The translations under genes and the position numbers were made by a program. A stretch of DNA of 29,091 bases. Source: Fimenecus sp964527585 (GTDB lineage Bacteria > Bacillota > Clostridia > Oscillospirales > Acutalibacteraceae). Under the pieces are notes generated by a model, which was not told where the DNA came from, ran no database searches, and was given only the letters and a program-made list of their open reading frames with translations. Positions 1-7,801 of this stretch are shown here, one piece after another. Within the stretch, counting starts at the first letter, position 1; each line of letters opens with the position of its first letter. The stretch is taken from contig CAZGPE010000019.1 in the NCBI GenBank assembly GCA_964527585.1, positions 1 through 29,091 on the forward strand, read 5' to 3'.

Positions 1-55
1 ACCTGCGGCCTCTGCGTCCCGAACGCAGCGCTCTACCAAACTGAGCCACATCTCG
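1..55 (-). tRNA. tRNA-Pro (anticodon CGG), 3' end cut by the window edge
   Basis: Read on the minus strand, this is the 5' portion of a tRNA beginning CGAGATGTGGCTCAG. The D-arm is present. The anticodon arm has a 5-bp stem (CTGCG/CGCAG) around the 7-base loop TTCGGGA, so the anticodon is CGG (proline, codon CCG). The variable loop and the start of the T-arm (GCAGGT) follow, and then the window ends. G at position 37 of the loop fits proline tRNAs. A good promoter lies just upstream at 83-111. Confidence 0.93.
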
Positions 56-82
56 AATTATTACTTTTTCAAACGCTTGATA

Positions 83-111
83 ATTATAATATAAAACATC
101 GGTAAAATCAA
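83..111 (-). promoter_or_regulatory. sigma-A promoter of tRNA-Pro
   Basis: On the minus strand TTGATT (106-111) is followed after 17 bp by a perfect TATAAT (83-88). The expected start site falls about 20 bases before the mature tRNA 5' end at 55. This is a pattern call from sequence only. Confidence 0.7.
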
Positions 112-211
112 GTAATTTTTTTATTTTTTTCAAATTTAATTATTCAAAAATTTTAATTCGGAAAAAACTCCCGTTTTTTGAATTTTTATCCTTGAAAATG
201 CATACAAAGAC

Positions 212-240
212 TTGATTTTTAAGTGAAAATGCAATATTAT
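212..240 (+). promoter_or_regulatory. sigma-A promoter of the M28 peptidase gene
   Basis: TTGATT (212-217) and TATTAT (235-240) are separated by 17 bp, about 30 bases ahead of the ATG at 271. A GGGAGG ribosome site sits in between, near 260. Apart from this promoter and the divergent tRNA promoter, 56-270 is AT-rich with no gene seen. Confidence 0.6.
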
Positions 241-270
241 TTATTATTATAGTTATTAGGGAGGTTCATT

Positions 271-1668
271 ATGAAAGAAGAAACCAAGAAGTACGGTCAA
301 CTTGCATACGACATAATTGACCACGCTTCGAAAAAAATCGGTTCCCGTCTTCCCGGTTCTGAAGGCGAAAGAAAATTTCATGATTATATGTGCGGAAAAC
401 TTGAGGAAATCGGCATTAAACCCGTAAAAGAAGAATTTGCCGTTTCTCCCAAAGCCGGAATCGGCGGATTGCCTTATGCCGGATATTTCGGAATAATTAT
501 GAGTGTATTAACATATTTTGCACTTAACAATTATTATTTATGGTTCGCAATGGCATTTGCCGGCATTATTTTCGTATTCTGGCTTGTATCAAGCTGTTTC
601 CTTTATAAAAGATGGTTTGATATGTTCTTCCCCCAGAAGATTTCAATGAACTCATACGGCGAACTTCTTCCGGAAGACGGAAAATACGACTATACAATCG
701 TTCTTTCCGGTCATACCGATACAAGTTGGACATGGAGACATTCCGAAAACACTTACAAATACAGAAACAATCCCGTTAAAGGCATGATCAGTACATACGG
801 AAAAGTCGGATTCGGTGCCGTTTGCGTATTCCTCAATGTAGGCATCGCAATCGCTATGGCGGTTATTTACGGCGGTATGATTATTCCGACTTCTTGCGGA
901 CTTGACGAAACAGGTTATGCTTTCGCTGCGGAATGGGCTGAAAATATGTACTATTGGGCAAGCGGAATCGCTTCGAGCGACTCTTTCAAAACTTTCACAG
1001 GCGTTGTATTGCTTGTCCTCCCCGTTATCACCGCTATCGGCAGTGCATTTGTTGCAATGTGGGGAGATCCTCACGAAGAAAACGCATCAAGAGGTGCAAT
1101 GGATAATGCTTCGGGTATTGCTTTGAGCTATGCAGTTATCAAATACTTCAAAGAAAACCCCGATAAGATGCCTAAAAACTGCCGTATCATCGACCTTAAC
1201 TGCGGTTCGGAAGAAGCAGGACTCAGAGGTTCTATGGCTTTTGCAGCCGAACATAAAGGCGAAGAAATTCTTAAAAACTGTTGGAACATCAACATTGACT
1301 CAGTTGCAGACAAAGATTACTTTGAAGTTGTTATTAAAGACGATTGGCAGGGTTGCCGTTTCGATAAAGACCTTGAAAAAATGTTCAAAGATACATTTGC
1401 CGAACAAGGTATCGAATCAAAAACAAACGGTTGTATCCATAACCCCGTCGGCGGCTGCGATTCAACTCCTATGACAAAAGCGGGAATTAAATCCGTAACT
1501 TTTGCCGCTCAAAATCCGACACTTACCTATTACTATCACACATGGAGAGATATGCCGGAACGCTTTGAAGAAGAAACAGTCAACAAAGGCTTTGATGTTA
1601 TCTTGGGAGTTATTGATAAAATTGATAAATTCCAGCAGGAAAACGGTTTCAACGGCGTAAACAACTAA
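271..1668 (+). CDS. M28-family metallopeptidase with transmembrane insertions
   Basis: This is a 465-residue zinc peptidase of the M28 (aminopeptidase Y-like) fold. The metal and catalytic set is visible: GHTDT (His148, Asp150), AMDNASG (Asp278), GSEEAG (Glu314-Glu315), NIDSV (Asp343) and YYHTW (His423). M28 enzymes usually release N-terminal amino acids or cut small peptides. Unusually, hydrophobic segments interrupt the fold: two near residues 70-112, one near 176-203 and one near 240-264. The last two fall between the first His/Asp motif and the second Asp. This suggests a membrane-embedded or membrane-bound enzyme with no cleavable signal peptide. The ATG at 271 follows a good GGGAGG site. 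The gene has its own promoter and a strong terminator, so it is monocistronic. Substrate is unknown. Confidence in the family is high and in topology moderate. Confidence 0.88.
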   Translation: MKEETKKYGQLAYDIIDHASKKIGSRLPGSEGERKFHDYMCGKLEEIGIKPVKEEFAVSPKAGIGGLPYAGYFGIIMSVLTYFALNNYYLWFAMAFAGIIFVFWLVSSCFLYKRWFDMFFPQKISMNSYGELLPEDGKYDYTIVLSGHTDTSWTWRHSENTYKYRNNPVKGMISTYGKVGFGAVCVFLNVGIAIAMAVIYGGMIIPTSCGLDETGYAFAAEWAENMYYWASGIASSDSFKTFTGVVLLVLPVITAIGSAFVAMWGDPHEENASRGAMDNASGIALSYAVIKYFKENPDKMPKNCRIIDLNCGSEEAGLRGSMAFAAEHKGEEILKNCWNINIDSVADKDYFEVVIKDDWQGCRFDKDLEKMFKDTFAEQGIESKTNGCIHNPVGGCDSTPMTKAGIKSVTFAAQNPTLTYYYHTWRDMPERFEEETVNKGFDVILGVIDKIDKFQQENGFNGVNN

Positions 1669-1680
1669 CCTATTATTTTA

Positions 1681-1716
1681 AGGTGCAACTTAAGTTATTT
1701 AAGTTGCACCTTTTTT
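1681..1716 (+). terminator. Intrinsic terminator after the M28 peptidase gene
   Basis: A perfect 13-bp stem (1681-1693 with 1699-1711) closes a 5-base loop and runs into TTTTTT, 13 bases after the stop codon. Confidence 0.93.
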
Positions 1717-1717
1717 C

Positions 1718-1746
1718 TTGTCATTTTCAAAAAAAAATGCTATACT
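1718..1746 (+). promoter_or_regulatory. sigma-A promoter of the 79-residue gene
   Basis: TTGTCA (1718-1723) and TATACT (1741-1746) have 17-bp spacing. The -35 box begins two bases after the T-tract of the preceding terminator, so termination and re-initiation are back to back. Confidence 0.6.
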
Positions 1747-1776
1747 GTTTTGACAGAAAATTATGTGAGGTAAGTT

Positions 1777-2016
1777 ATGATAAACGGATATGATATTCCG
1801 GAAATCGCATTTTTCGAAAACAAAAATGTATTTACCGGTAGTGTCGGAAACAATTTCAGATACAGATTGGCAAATTCAGACGGAAAACTTCAAGCAAGTG
1901 TTTGGTATGAAGATATATGTTTTGAATTAAGTCAAGACCCGATAAACGAATTTTTCGATTTGAATAATTCGGATTTAGCAAACGCAATTGAATGGATATT
2001 TCAGCATAAAAATTAA
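1777..2016 (+). CDS. Small hypothetical protein (79 aa)
   Basis: I do not recognise a named family. The ATG at 1777 follows GTGAGG at good spacing. The gene has its own promoter and a terminator five bases after the stop, so it looks like a real single-gene unit. The protein is soluble and acidic, with no signal peptide or membrane segment. It is rich in Asn, Phe and Tyr: an N-terminal half that reads as beta strands (around FRYRL and ASVWYEDICFEL) and a C-terminal short helix ending IEWIFQHKN. It resembles conserved small Clostridia proteins seen in my memory, but I cannot name one. Function is unknown. Confidence 0.72.
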   Translation: MINGYDIPEIAFFENKNVFTGSVGNNFRYRLANSDGKLQASVWYEDICFELSQDPINEFFDLNNSDLANAIEWIFQHKN

Positions 2017-2020
2017 AATT

Positions 2021-2051
2021 GCCGATTATACTGTTTTCGAGTATAATCGGC
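2021..2051. terminator. Bidirectional terminator between convergent genes
   Basis: A perfect 12-bp stem (2021-2032 with 2040-2051) encloses a 7-base loop. A T-rich tail follows on the plus strand (TTTACTTTTTC). On the minus strand the tail is AATTTTAATTTTT. It serves both the 79-residue gene and the esterase that ends at 2061. Confidence 0.88.
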
Positions 2052-2060
2052 TTTACTTTT

Positions 2061-2834
2061 TCATTTATGTAAGTCAAGAAAATCTATCGCTTTATTTATC
2101 CAGCCCTCAGCCTGTTCCCCTTGAGCCAAACCTATACCGTGTCCGCCCGTTTCAAAATAAAGGAAACTGTGTTCAATGCCGTTTTCTTCAAGTGCACTTT
2201 CGAGCATTTTGCTGTTTTGATAAGGAACGGATGTGTCATCTTTGTTATGCCAGCAAAATGTCGGCGGATAACTTTCGGTAATATGCTTTTCGACCGAGGC
2301 CGCCTCTCTTTCGGGTTTTCCCGTAAACATTCCCAAAAACATTCTTCTCGATTTTTTATGGGTTAAATCGCCCATTGTTATTACAGGATACGAGAGTAAA
2401 ATTGTATGCGGCTTAAGCGAATAATCTTTACCTTCATATTCACACTCAAACCTTTCGTATTGAGAAGCAAAAAAGGCACAAAGATGTCCCCCTGCCGAAC
2501 TTCCCATAAGCGAAATACTGTCTGCATTTATATTTAACTGTTCGGCGTTTGTTTTTATAAACTGCATTGCTCTCGCAACATCTTTGAGCGGATACGGAAA
2601 CCGTGCGTTTCCGCTTCCGACACTGTAAAAGAGAACAAAAGCATTATATCCTCTTTCATTAAGTTTTTCGGCATAGGGCTTACCTTCGTTAAAATCCGAA
2701 ATGAAGTTGTATGCTCCTCCCGGACAAATTAAAACAGTAGGCAAATCATTCCCGATTATATAACTTTCAAGAACAACCTTCTTTCTTTGAGGGCGTTCTT
2801 TAATTTCTTTTTTTGAATAAAGTTGATATGTCAT
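2061..2834 (-). CDS. Alpha/beta-hydrolase, acetyl-esterase/lipase type
   Basis: A cytoplasmic esterase-like serine hydrolase of about 257 residues, in the Aes/BD-FAE-like group that removes acyl groups from small esters or sugars. The oxyanion segment is ICPGGAYNF (near 37-44). The nucleophile elbow is GSSAG (Ser113), the acid lies in HNKDDTSVP (Asp200) and the base in GGHG (His232), so the triad is complete. No signal peptide is present. Three in-frame starts exist: GTG 2843, ATG 2840 and ATG 2834. I choose 2834 because GGTGA lies five bases upstream of it, whereas the others have no usable site. A sigma-A-like promoter sits at 2853-2881, divergent from prfB. A sugar-acetyl or xylan-acetyl substrate is inference from family only. 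Confidence 0.87.
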   Translation of the reverse strand: MTYQLYSKKEIKERPQRKKVVLESYIIGNDLPTVLICPGGAYNFISDFNEGKPYAEKLNERGYNAFVLFYSVGSGNARFPYPLKDVARAMQFIKTNAEQLNINADSISLMGSSAGGHLCAFFASQYERFECEYEGKDYSLKPHTILLSYPVITMGDLTHKKSRRMFLGMFTGKPEREAASVEKHITESYPPTFCWHNKDDTSVPYQNSKMLESALEENGIEHSFLYFETGGHGIGLAQGEQAEGWINKAIDFLDLHK

Positions 2835-2852
2835 TTCCATCACCGATTTAAT

Positions 2853-2881
2853 ATTTTACCAAAATTTGCATTTAATGTAAA
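2853..2881 (-). promoter_or_regulatory. Putative promoter of the esterase gene
   Basis: On the minus strand TTTACA (2876-2881) and TAAAAT (2853-2858) are 17 bp apart, just upstream of the start region. Confidence 0.5.
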
Positions 2882-2908
2882 TATCGTTTATAATATATAT
2901 TTGTTAAC

Positions 2909-2930
2909 ACTGTTTTACCAATAAAACAGT
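2909..2930. repeat. Perfect inverted repeat abutting the prfB promoter
   Basis: ACTGTTTTA (2909-2917) and TAAAACAGT (2922-2930) form 9-bp arms around CCAA. The last base is the first base of the prfB -35 box. There is no T-tract, so it is not a terminator. An operator is possible. Confidence 0.6.
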
Positions 2931-2958
2931 TGCATAAAGACGAATTATTCTATATAAT
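2930..2958 (+). promoter_or_regulatory. sigma-A promoter of prfB
   Basis: TTGCAT (2930-2935) and a perfect TATAAT (2953-2958) are 17 bp apart. The AGGAAAAGG ribosome site (around 2980-2988) and the ATG at 2998 follow. Confidence 0.72.
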
Positions 2959-2997
2959 AATAAAGTTAATTCTTAATAAAGGAAAAGGTATCTATTT

Positions 2998-4116
2998 ATG
3001 CTTCAGTTTGAAGAATTGAGATTAAGATTATTAAGCCACGAAGATGCTCTCAAAGATCTTGCGGATGCTCTCGGACTTGAAAAGATGAAAGAAGAAATCG
3101 CAGAACTTGACGCTAAAACTCTTGAAAACGGTTTTTGGGACGATATTAAGGGTTCGCAAGTTGTGTTAAAAAGACAAAGTGCATTAAAAAACAAAGTTAA
3201 AGCTTACGAAAAACTTCAGCAGGATTACGATGATGCTCTCGTTATGATTGAACTTGCAAACGAAGAGGAAGATGAAACTTTAATTGAAGAATGTGAAGAA
3301 AGCGTTAATAAAATCGAACAGGATCTTGAATCCATGACTCTTTCGACGCTCTTAAGCGGAGAATACGATTCTAAAAACGCTATCCTTACATTCCATGCCG
3401 GAGCCGGCGGAACGGAAGCTCAAGACTGGGCACAAATGCTTTTCAGAATGTATTGCCGCTGGGGTGAAAGACACGGATATAAAGTATCAACTCTCGATTA
3501 TCTCGACGGAGATGAAGCGGGACTTAAATCGGCAAGTATTCTTATTGAAGGCGAAAACGCTTACGGATATATGAAAAGCGAAACCGGTATACACAGACTT
3601 GTCCGTGTTTCCCCTTTCGATTCCGAAGGCAGAAGGCACACTTCTTTCGCTTCACTTGAAGTAATGCCCGAAATCGACGATACAATTGAAGTCGAAATCG
3701 CTCCGGAAGATATTAAAATGGATGTTTACCGTTCGTCAGGAGCCGGCGGACAGAAAGTCAATAAAACTTCTTCCGCTGTCCGTCTTACACATATTCCGAC
3801 CGGAATTGTAGTTGCGTGTCAGGTTGAAAGAAGCCAGCATCAAAACCGTGAAGTTGCGATGACAATGCTCAAATCCAAACTTATCGAAATTAAAGAGCGT
3901 GAACATCTCGATAAAATTTCGGATATTAAAGGCGATCAAAAAGAAATCGCATGGGGCAGCCAAATCCGTTCTTATGTATTTATGCCCTATCAGCTTGTAA
4001 AAGACCATAGAACAAACTTTGAAATGGGCAACATTTCAAATGTTATGGACGGCGATATTGACGGATTTATAAACGCTTATCTTAAAAACGAATCTCAAAA
4101 AAATCTCGGAAAATAA
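2998..4116 (+). CDS. prfB: Peptide chain release factor 2 (RF2)
   Basis: RF2 recognises UAA and UGA in the ribosomal A site and triggers peptide release. The protein is 372 residues, the normal RF2 length. The SPF recognition tripeptide (RVSPFDSEG) marks it as RF2 rather than RF1. The catalytic GGQ loop is GAGGQKVNKTSS. The N-terminal coiled-coil region (about 1-110) is followed by the AGAGGTEAQDW core. Most bacterial prfB genes have an in-frame TGA near codon 26 that needs +1 frameshifting; here the equivalent region (codons about 20-30, ALGLEKM) is open in one frame with no TGA, so expression is not autoregulated that way. The gene is single, with its own promoter and a terminator. Confidence 0.97.
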   Translation: MLQFEELRLRLLSHEDALKDLADALGLEKMKEEIAELDAKTLENGFWDDIKGSQVVLKRQSALKNKVKAYEKLQQDYDDALVMIELANEEEDETLIEECEESVNKIEQDLESMTLSTLLSGEYDSKNAILTFHAGAGGTEAQDWAQMLFRMYCRWGERHGYKVSTLDYLDGDEAGLKSASILIEGENAYGYMKSETGIHRLVRVSPFDSEGRRHTSFASLEVMPEIDDTIEVEIAPEDIKMDVYRSSGAGGQKVNKTSSAVRLTHIPTGIVVACQVERSQHQNREVAMTMLKSKLIEIKEREHLDKISDIKGDQKEIAWGSQIRSYVFMPYQLVKDHRTNFEMGNISNVMDGDIDGFINAYLKNESQKNLGK

Positions 4117-4132
4117 AATTTATAAAATGAAT

Positions 4133-4164
4133 AAACGGCAGGTGTTTCTACACACCTGCCGTTT
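4133..4164. terminator. Bidirectional terminator between prfB and the glucosaminidase gene
   Basis: A 13-bp perfect stem (4133-4145 with 4152-4164) has a 6-base loop and a T-rich tail on the plus strand. The minus-strand side is also AT-rich, so it probably ends both convergent transcripts. Confidence 0.9.
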
Positions 4165-4186
4165 TATTTTTATAATATCAAGTTGT

Positions 4187-6268
4187 TTATATCAAATCGT
4201 TATTTGACATATTCATAAAAATCTGAGCCACTTCGGCACGGGTTGCGTTACCCAAAGGATTTACCGAAGTCTGCGCTCCGCCGCCGACGATTCCGTTTTC
4301 AACAGCCCACGCTACCGATGTTACCGCCCAAGTGCTTATGTTATCTTTATCGCTGAATTTTGAAAGAATTGTCTGTGTATCTTCAGAAAGCGAAACATCT
4401 TCACCGAGATAATTTGCCATATATTTATACAAAATAACGCAGATTTGTTCTCTTGTTATCGAATCGCTTACACCGAATCTTCCGTCCTGATAACCGCCGA
4501 TAATATCATTTTCTACAGCCCATGCTACCGCAGATGTATAATATGCATCTGTCGAAACATCCGACAATCCGCAGTCTACACCTTGATATGCTGTGAGATC
4601 GGCTTTTGCGATTTTAGCGAGATTGATAATAAAGTCTTGTCTTTGCATATTATCCGCAGGACCGAAATATCCGTTTGCATAGCCGTTAAAGTAATTCTTT
4701 TCAACATTAAACGCTACCGCTTTATAGTACCATTCACTGCTCGCAACATCCGGGAACAAATTCGCAACATCCGTATCTTTTGCATAGTTGGGGGTGTTTG
4801 CTTTTGCCGGAAGTCTGCATGAGGTAATCGGCATATTCTTAAAAATCGGAATTACAAAAACGAAATTCGAGTCAAGTGCATTAGCCGATACATAACTTCT
4901 CTTCACCGTAACCGATTCACTTTCCGCCGCCGATACATTGGTCATATATTGATGGTTGTATAATCCGCCCGATGAAATCAAATCAAATTTTTGCAAATAA
5001 AGAGTTGACTGACCTTGGTTTATATATCCGTTTGCAATAAATTCGGCACCGCCTGCAATTGACTTGTACGGAGTATTCCACGGAGTCCCGTAACCGTTAT
5101 CATTACTTGCCCATTTCAAACCGTCGGTTGCTCCCGTGTTGGCTCCGATGCTGTAAAAATTGTAGATACCCGAATATTCCGCATTTGTTCCGTAAGCCGC
5201 TTCCGTTCCGTCAGCACCTACTTCCTGCAACGCTCTCGCCGCAAGATGATACGGAGATACATTGTATTTTTTACCCGCTTCATAAAACGCCTGAGCATAC
5301 GAAACACTTCTTCCGTCATCGGTGGTGATATTTCCCTGAGCCCACTTAGCCGATGAAAGAATTGCGCTTACACCGGAAACAGTATGCACATCCTCATCAA
5401 AACTTAACTGTTCGAACATAAAAATGTTACTTTCGTTTATAAAGTTTCTCGGATCGAGATAATACTGAACAACCTGTCCGTGTGCTTGGAACCAACTTGA
5501 ACCTTCAATTGCTTTATATGTATAACCTGTGTAACTTATTTTATACCACGGATAACCCGAAGAATCGGTTCCCGCTTTTCCGTAACAGTCAATTACGGAT
5601 CCCGAAGGAATACTTCCGAGTTTTTGATAATTTGTTCCTACACCGCTTCTGACATTAAGGTCATTGTTTGATATTACGGTTGCTTTTGTACCGGAACTGT
5701 CGATTTTAAGGTAATCTCCACGGACATAACCTTCAAGAGTAGTACCTTTAGTAAAGTTCACCGAAGTAGAACGGTAAGAAATCGGAAACGAACCGCTTAT
5801 CGCACTGACGCCTTTCTGAGTTTCACCTTGAACGGCATCGCTCCATTCGATTCCCGTTTCGAGAAATTTGAATTCCCAATTCGGATGGGCGCTTTTCATT
5901 GCGGCAACATAAGATTTATATTCTTCGGGTACTTCGGTTGTAAGCGATTGCTTAACATAGGTTGTACTGCCTATCATTCCGACATTTATGTAACCGTTAT
6001 ATGTTACGCCGTCAACCGTGCAGGTAACCCTATACCACTGTTTTTTTGTGGTGTTATCGGTACAGTTTACCGTTTCGAGAATTTCAACTTCTATTCCGTT
6101 ATAAAGTGTTGTTACTTTATCATAACTTGTTCCCGCTCCCGAACGCAAAGTTGCACTTCCGTCGGAACTGCTTACAACTCCCACAGTCTTTGCGCAAGCC
6201 GATATAACAAAAACAAAAGCCAACATCACACTTAAAACAAAGCTCAATATAAAGCGTTTATATTTCAT
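4187..6268 (-). CDS. Secreted SH3b/GH73-type glucosaminidase with three SLH repeats
   Basis: A 693-residue wall hydrolase. A signal peptide ends at the Ala-x-Ala site ACA (residue 26). SH3b domain 1 is at about 27-105 (SGAGTSYDKV signature). The first piece of the glucosaminidase region is at about 112-150 (HPNWEFKFLETGIEW). SH3b domain 2 is at about 195-258 (LNVRSGVGTNY), and the catalytic part runs about 260-475 (YYLDPRNFINE, then ALQEVG with likely catalytic Glu349, then GIYNFYSIGA). Three SLH repeats follow (about 503-690; LFPDVASSEWYYKAV is the first). It should cut beta-1,4 glycan bonds in peptidoglycan while held on the wall by the SLH repeats. The second SH3b interrupts the usual catalytic layout. 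It lies 91 bases after the amidase gene and has its own promoter at 6317-6344. The ATG follows GGAAGGAA. Confidence 0.9.
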   Translation of the reverse strand: MKYKRFILSFVLSVMLAFVFVISACAKTVGVVSSSDGSATLRSGAGTSYDKVTTLYNGIEVEILETVNCTDNTTKKQWYRVTCTVDGVTYNGYINVGMIGSTTYVKQSLTTEVPEEYKSYVAAMKSAHPNWEFKFLETGIEWSDAVQGETQKGVSAISGSFPISYRSTSVNFTKGTTLEGYVRGDYLKIDSSGTKATVISNNDLNVRSGVGTNYQKLGSIPSGSVIDCYGKAGTDSSGYPWYKISYTGYTYKAIEGSSWFQAHGQVVQYYLDPRNFINESNIFMFEQLSFDEDVHTVSGVSAILSSAKWAQGNITTDDGRSVSYAQAFYEAGKKYNVSPYHLAARALQEVGADGTEAAYGTNAEYSGIYNFYSIGANTGATDGLKWASNDNGYGTPWNTPYKSIAGGAEFIANGYINQGQSTLYLQKFDLISSGGLYNHQYMTNVSAAESESVTVKRSYVSANALDSNFVFVIPIFKNMPITSCRLPAKANTPNYAKDTDVANLFPDVASSEWYYKAVAFNVEKNYFNGYANGYFGPADNMQRQDFIINLAKIAKADLTAYQGVDCGLSDVSTDAYYTSAVAWAVENDIIGGYQDGRFGVSDSITREQICVILYKYMANYLGEDVSLSEDTQTILSKFSDKDNISTWAVTSVAWAVENGIVGGGAQTSVNPLGNATRAEVAQIFMNMSNNDLI

Positions 6269-6316
6269 ATAACATTCCTTCCTTTTATATGTACAAACAA
6301 GGTTTTACGTCTAAAT

Positions 6317-6344
6317 ATTATACATCATTACAGTGAAAAATCAA
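6317..6344 (-). promoter_or_regulatory. sigma-A promoter of the SLH glucosaminidase gene
   Basis: On the minus strand TTGATT (6339-6344) and TATAAT (6317-6322) are 16 bp apart, giving the gene a promoter separate from the upstream amidase gene. No terminator is seen between the two, so read-through is also possible. Confidence 0.62.
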
Positions 6345-6359
6345 CCCACATATTTTTCC

Positions 6360-7778
6360 TTAAACATTTTCAAAATAATCGTTTATCCCCTGCGAAATCG
6401 CATCGGCAAGCCGTTCGCTTACCGCAGTGTCGGTTAAATATTCACATTCGGCGGCATTGGAAAGATAACCGCACTCTATCAAAACGGCAGGACATTCTTC
6501 AATTCTCGTAACCTTAAACGGATAATATCTGACTCCGCCGTCATCTGCAACAATACTGTTAAACATTTCGGGATAATAAATATAAATACCCTTCCATTCT
6601 TTAACAAGCCTGTTATGAATACTCTGTGCGAGAGGTTTTGAAAAAGCTCTGTAATAATATGCTTCTGTTCCGCTTAACGAAGCATTTTCGGAAGAATTAT
6701 GATGAAGCGATACAAAAACATTCGCACCGGACTTTCTTGCATAATTCTGCCTTTCTTCAAGCGATTTATAGGAATTATCCGTTCTTGACATTACAACTTT
6801 ATATCCGTAATTTTCAAGTTTTGTTTTTACCGATAAAGCAAGAGATAAATTCAACTCGGATTCGTAAACACCGTTTACTCCGATCGCACCGCAATCCGTT
6901 CCGCCGTGTCCGGCATCAAGAAGAACCGTTGCTGTATGTTTTTTAGGTTTTTCGTTAAATTCCAAAACAAGTCTGTTATTTTCGGAATAGTATGCTTTAT
7001 ACCCGTAAAACTCCCCTGCATTTTTCAAATGCACACGCAAAGTAGTTGTACCGTTTTCTCCCACATCAATCCACTCTGCCCGGCTAACAACAGAACTTAA
7101 AGGAAATTTTATTTTTCCTTCTGCGGCATTAGTATATCTGAAAACAAAATCAATATATCTTGATGTGAATGACGCAACATTAAATTCCCGTTCGGAATAT
7201 CCCGTAAAATAAGACTGAGTTTTAAGCGTTGCCGTAAACGGAACTTTCCAATTCAGCGTCAATTCAACCCTGCTTGTCCCGTCATAAGTATAGTTTTTAT
7301 AAACGGACAGTGTATTTGTCGGTAATATGTAACCGTCAAACACATTGACGGCATCCGCTTCCACTTTAAGTCCCGATGATAAAATATAGTAATTAACTCC
7401 GTCATAAACCGCCTCGCCTTTTACATAATCAAATGTTCCTTTAATAAGCGGAGTGTATTCGGGGTTTGATTTATCATCGACTGAATTTGCGCAAACCGTT
7501 TCCGCATAATCGCAAGTAACCTCGCACATTTTGTTCATTCCTCTTAAATTATCCTTATACGGACTGTAAAGAATAACCTTTCCCTCGGAATCGGTTTCGG
7601 GAAGTGTAACTTTTCCTTTTCCGGTTTCAATAATAAAGTTATCGAGATAATCGAACATTGCACTTACAGAATTTGAAAAGCCGTTTTTATCTTTCAATTG
7701 AAAAACATTGAAAATTATAAACAATGTCAAAAAGCATAACGCTGTTCTCTGTGCGATTTTGAAAACACGACTTTTCAT
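6360..7778 (-). CDS. N-acetylmuramoyl-L-alanine amidase (Amidase_3) with AMIN-like region
   Basis: Zinc amidase of about 472 residues that splits the bond between MurNAc and the stem peptide. An N-terminal hydrophobic segment (about 8-27) is a signal or anchor. The middle (about 150-278) is beta-rich and resembles AMIN targeting domains. The C-terminal catalytic domain starts at TVLLDAGHGG (His291) and continues with GVYESELN (Glu306), SLHHNS (His359) and LIECGYLSN (Glu435). The full zinc and catalytic set is therefore present. I place the start at ATG 7778 because the GGAG site is nine bases upstream; the GTG at 7784 would be only three bases from it. The gene begins 23 bases after the GHL10 stop and is surely co-transcribed with it. 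Extracellular, acting on the wall. Confidence 0.92.
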   Translation of the reverse strand: MKSRVFKIAQRTALCFLTLFIIFNVFQLKDKNGFSNSVSAMFDYLDNFIIETGKGKVTLPETDSEGKVILYSPYKDNLRGMNKMCEVTCDYAETVCANSVDDKSNPEYTPLIKGTFDYVKGEAVYDGVNYYILSSGLKVEADAVNVFDGYILPTNTLSVYKNYTYDGTSRVELTLNWKVPFTATLKTQSYFTGYSEREFNVASFTSRYIDFVFRYTNAAEGKIKFPLSSVVSRAEWIDVGENGTTTLRVHLKNAGEFYGYKAYYSENNRLVLEFNEKPKKHTATVLLDAGHGGTDCGAIGVNGVYESELNLSLALSVKTKLENYGYKVVMSRTDNSYKSLEERQNYARKSGANVFVSLHHNSSENASLSGTEAYYYRAFSKPLAQSIHNRLVKEWKGIYIYYPEMFNSIVADDGGVRYYPFKVTRIEECPAVLIECGYLSNAAECEYLTDTAVSERLADAISQGINDYFENV

Positions 7779-7801
7779 TTTCACTAACTCCGATTTTTTC
7801 T

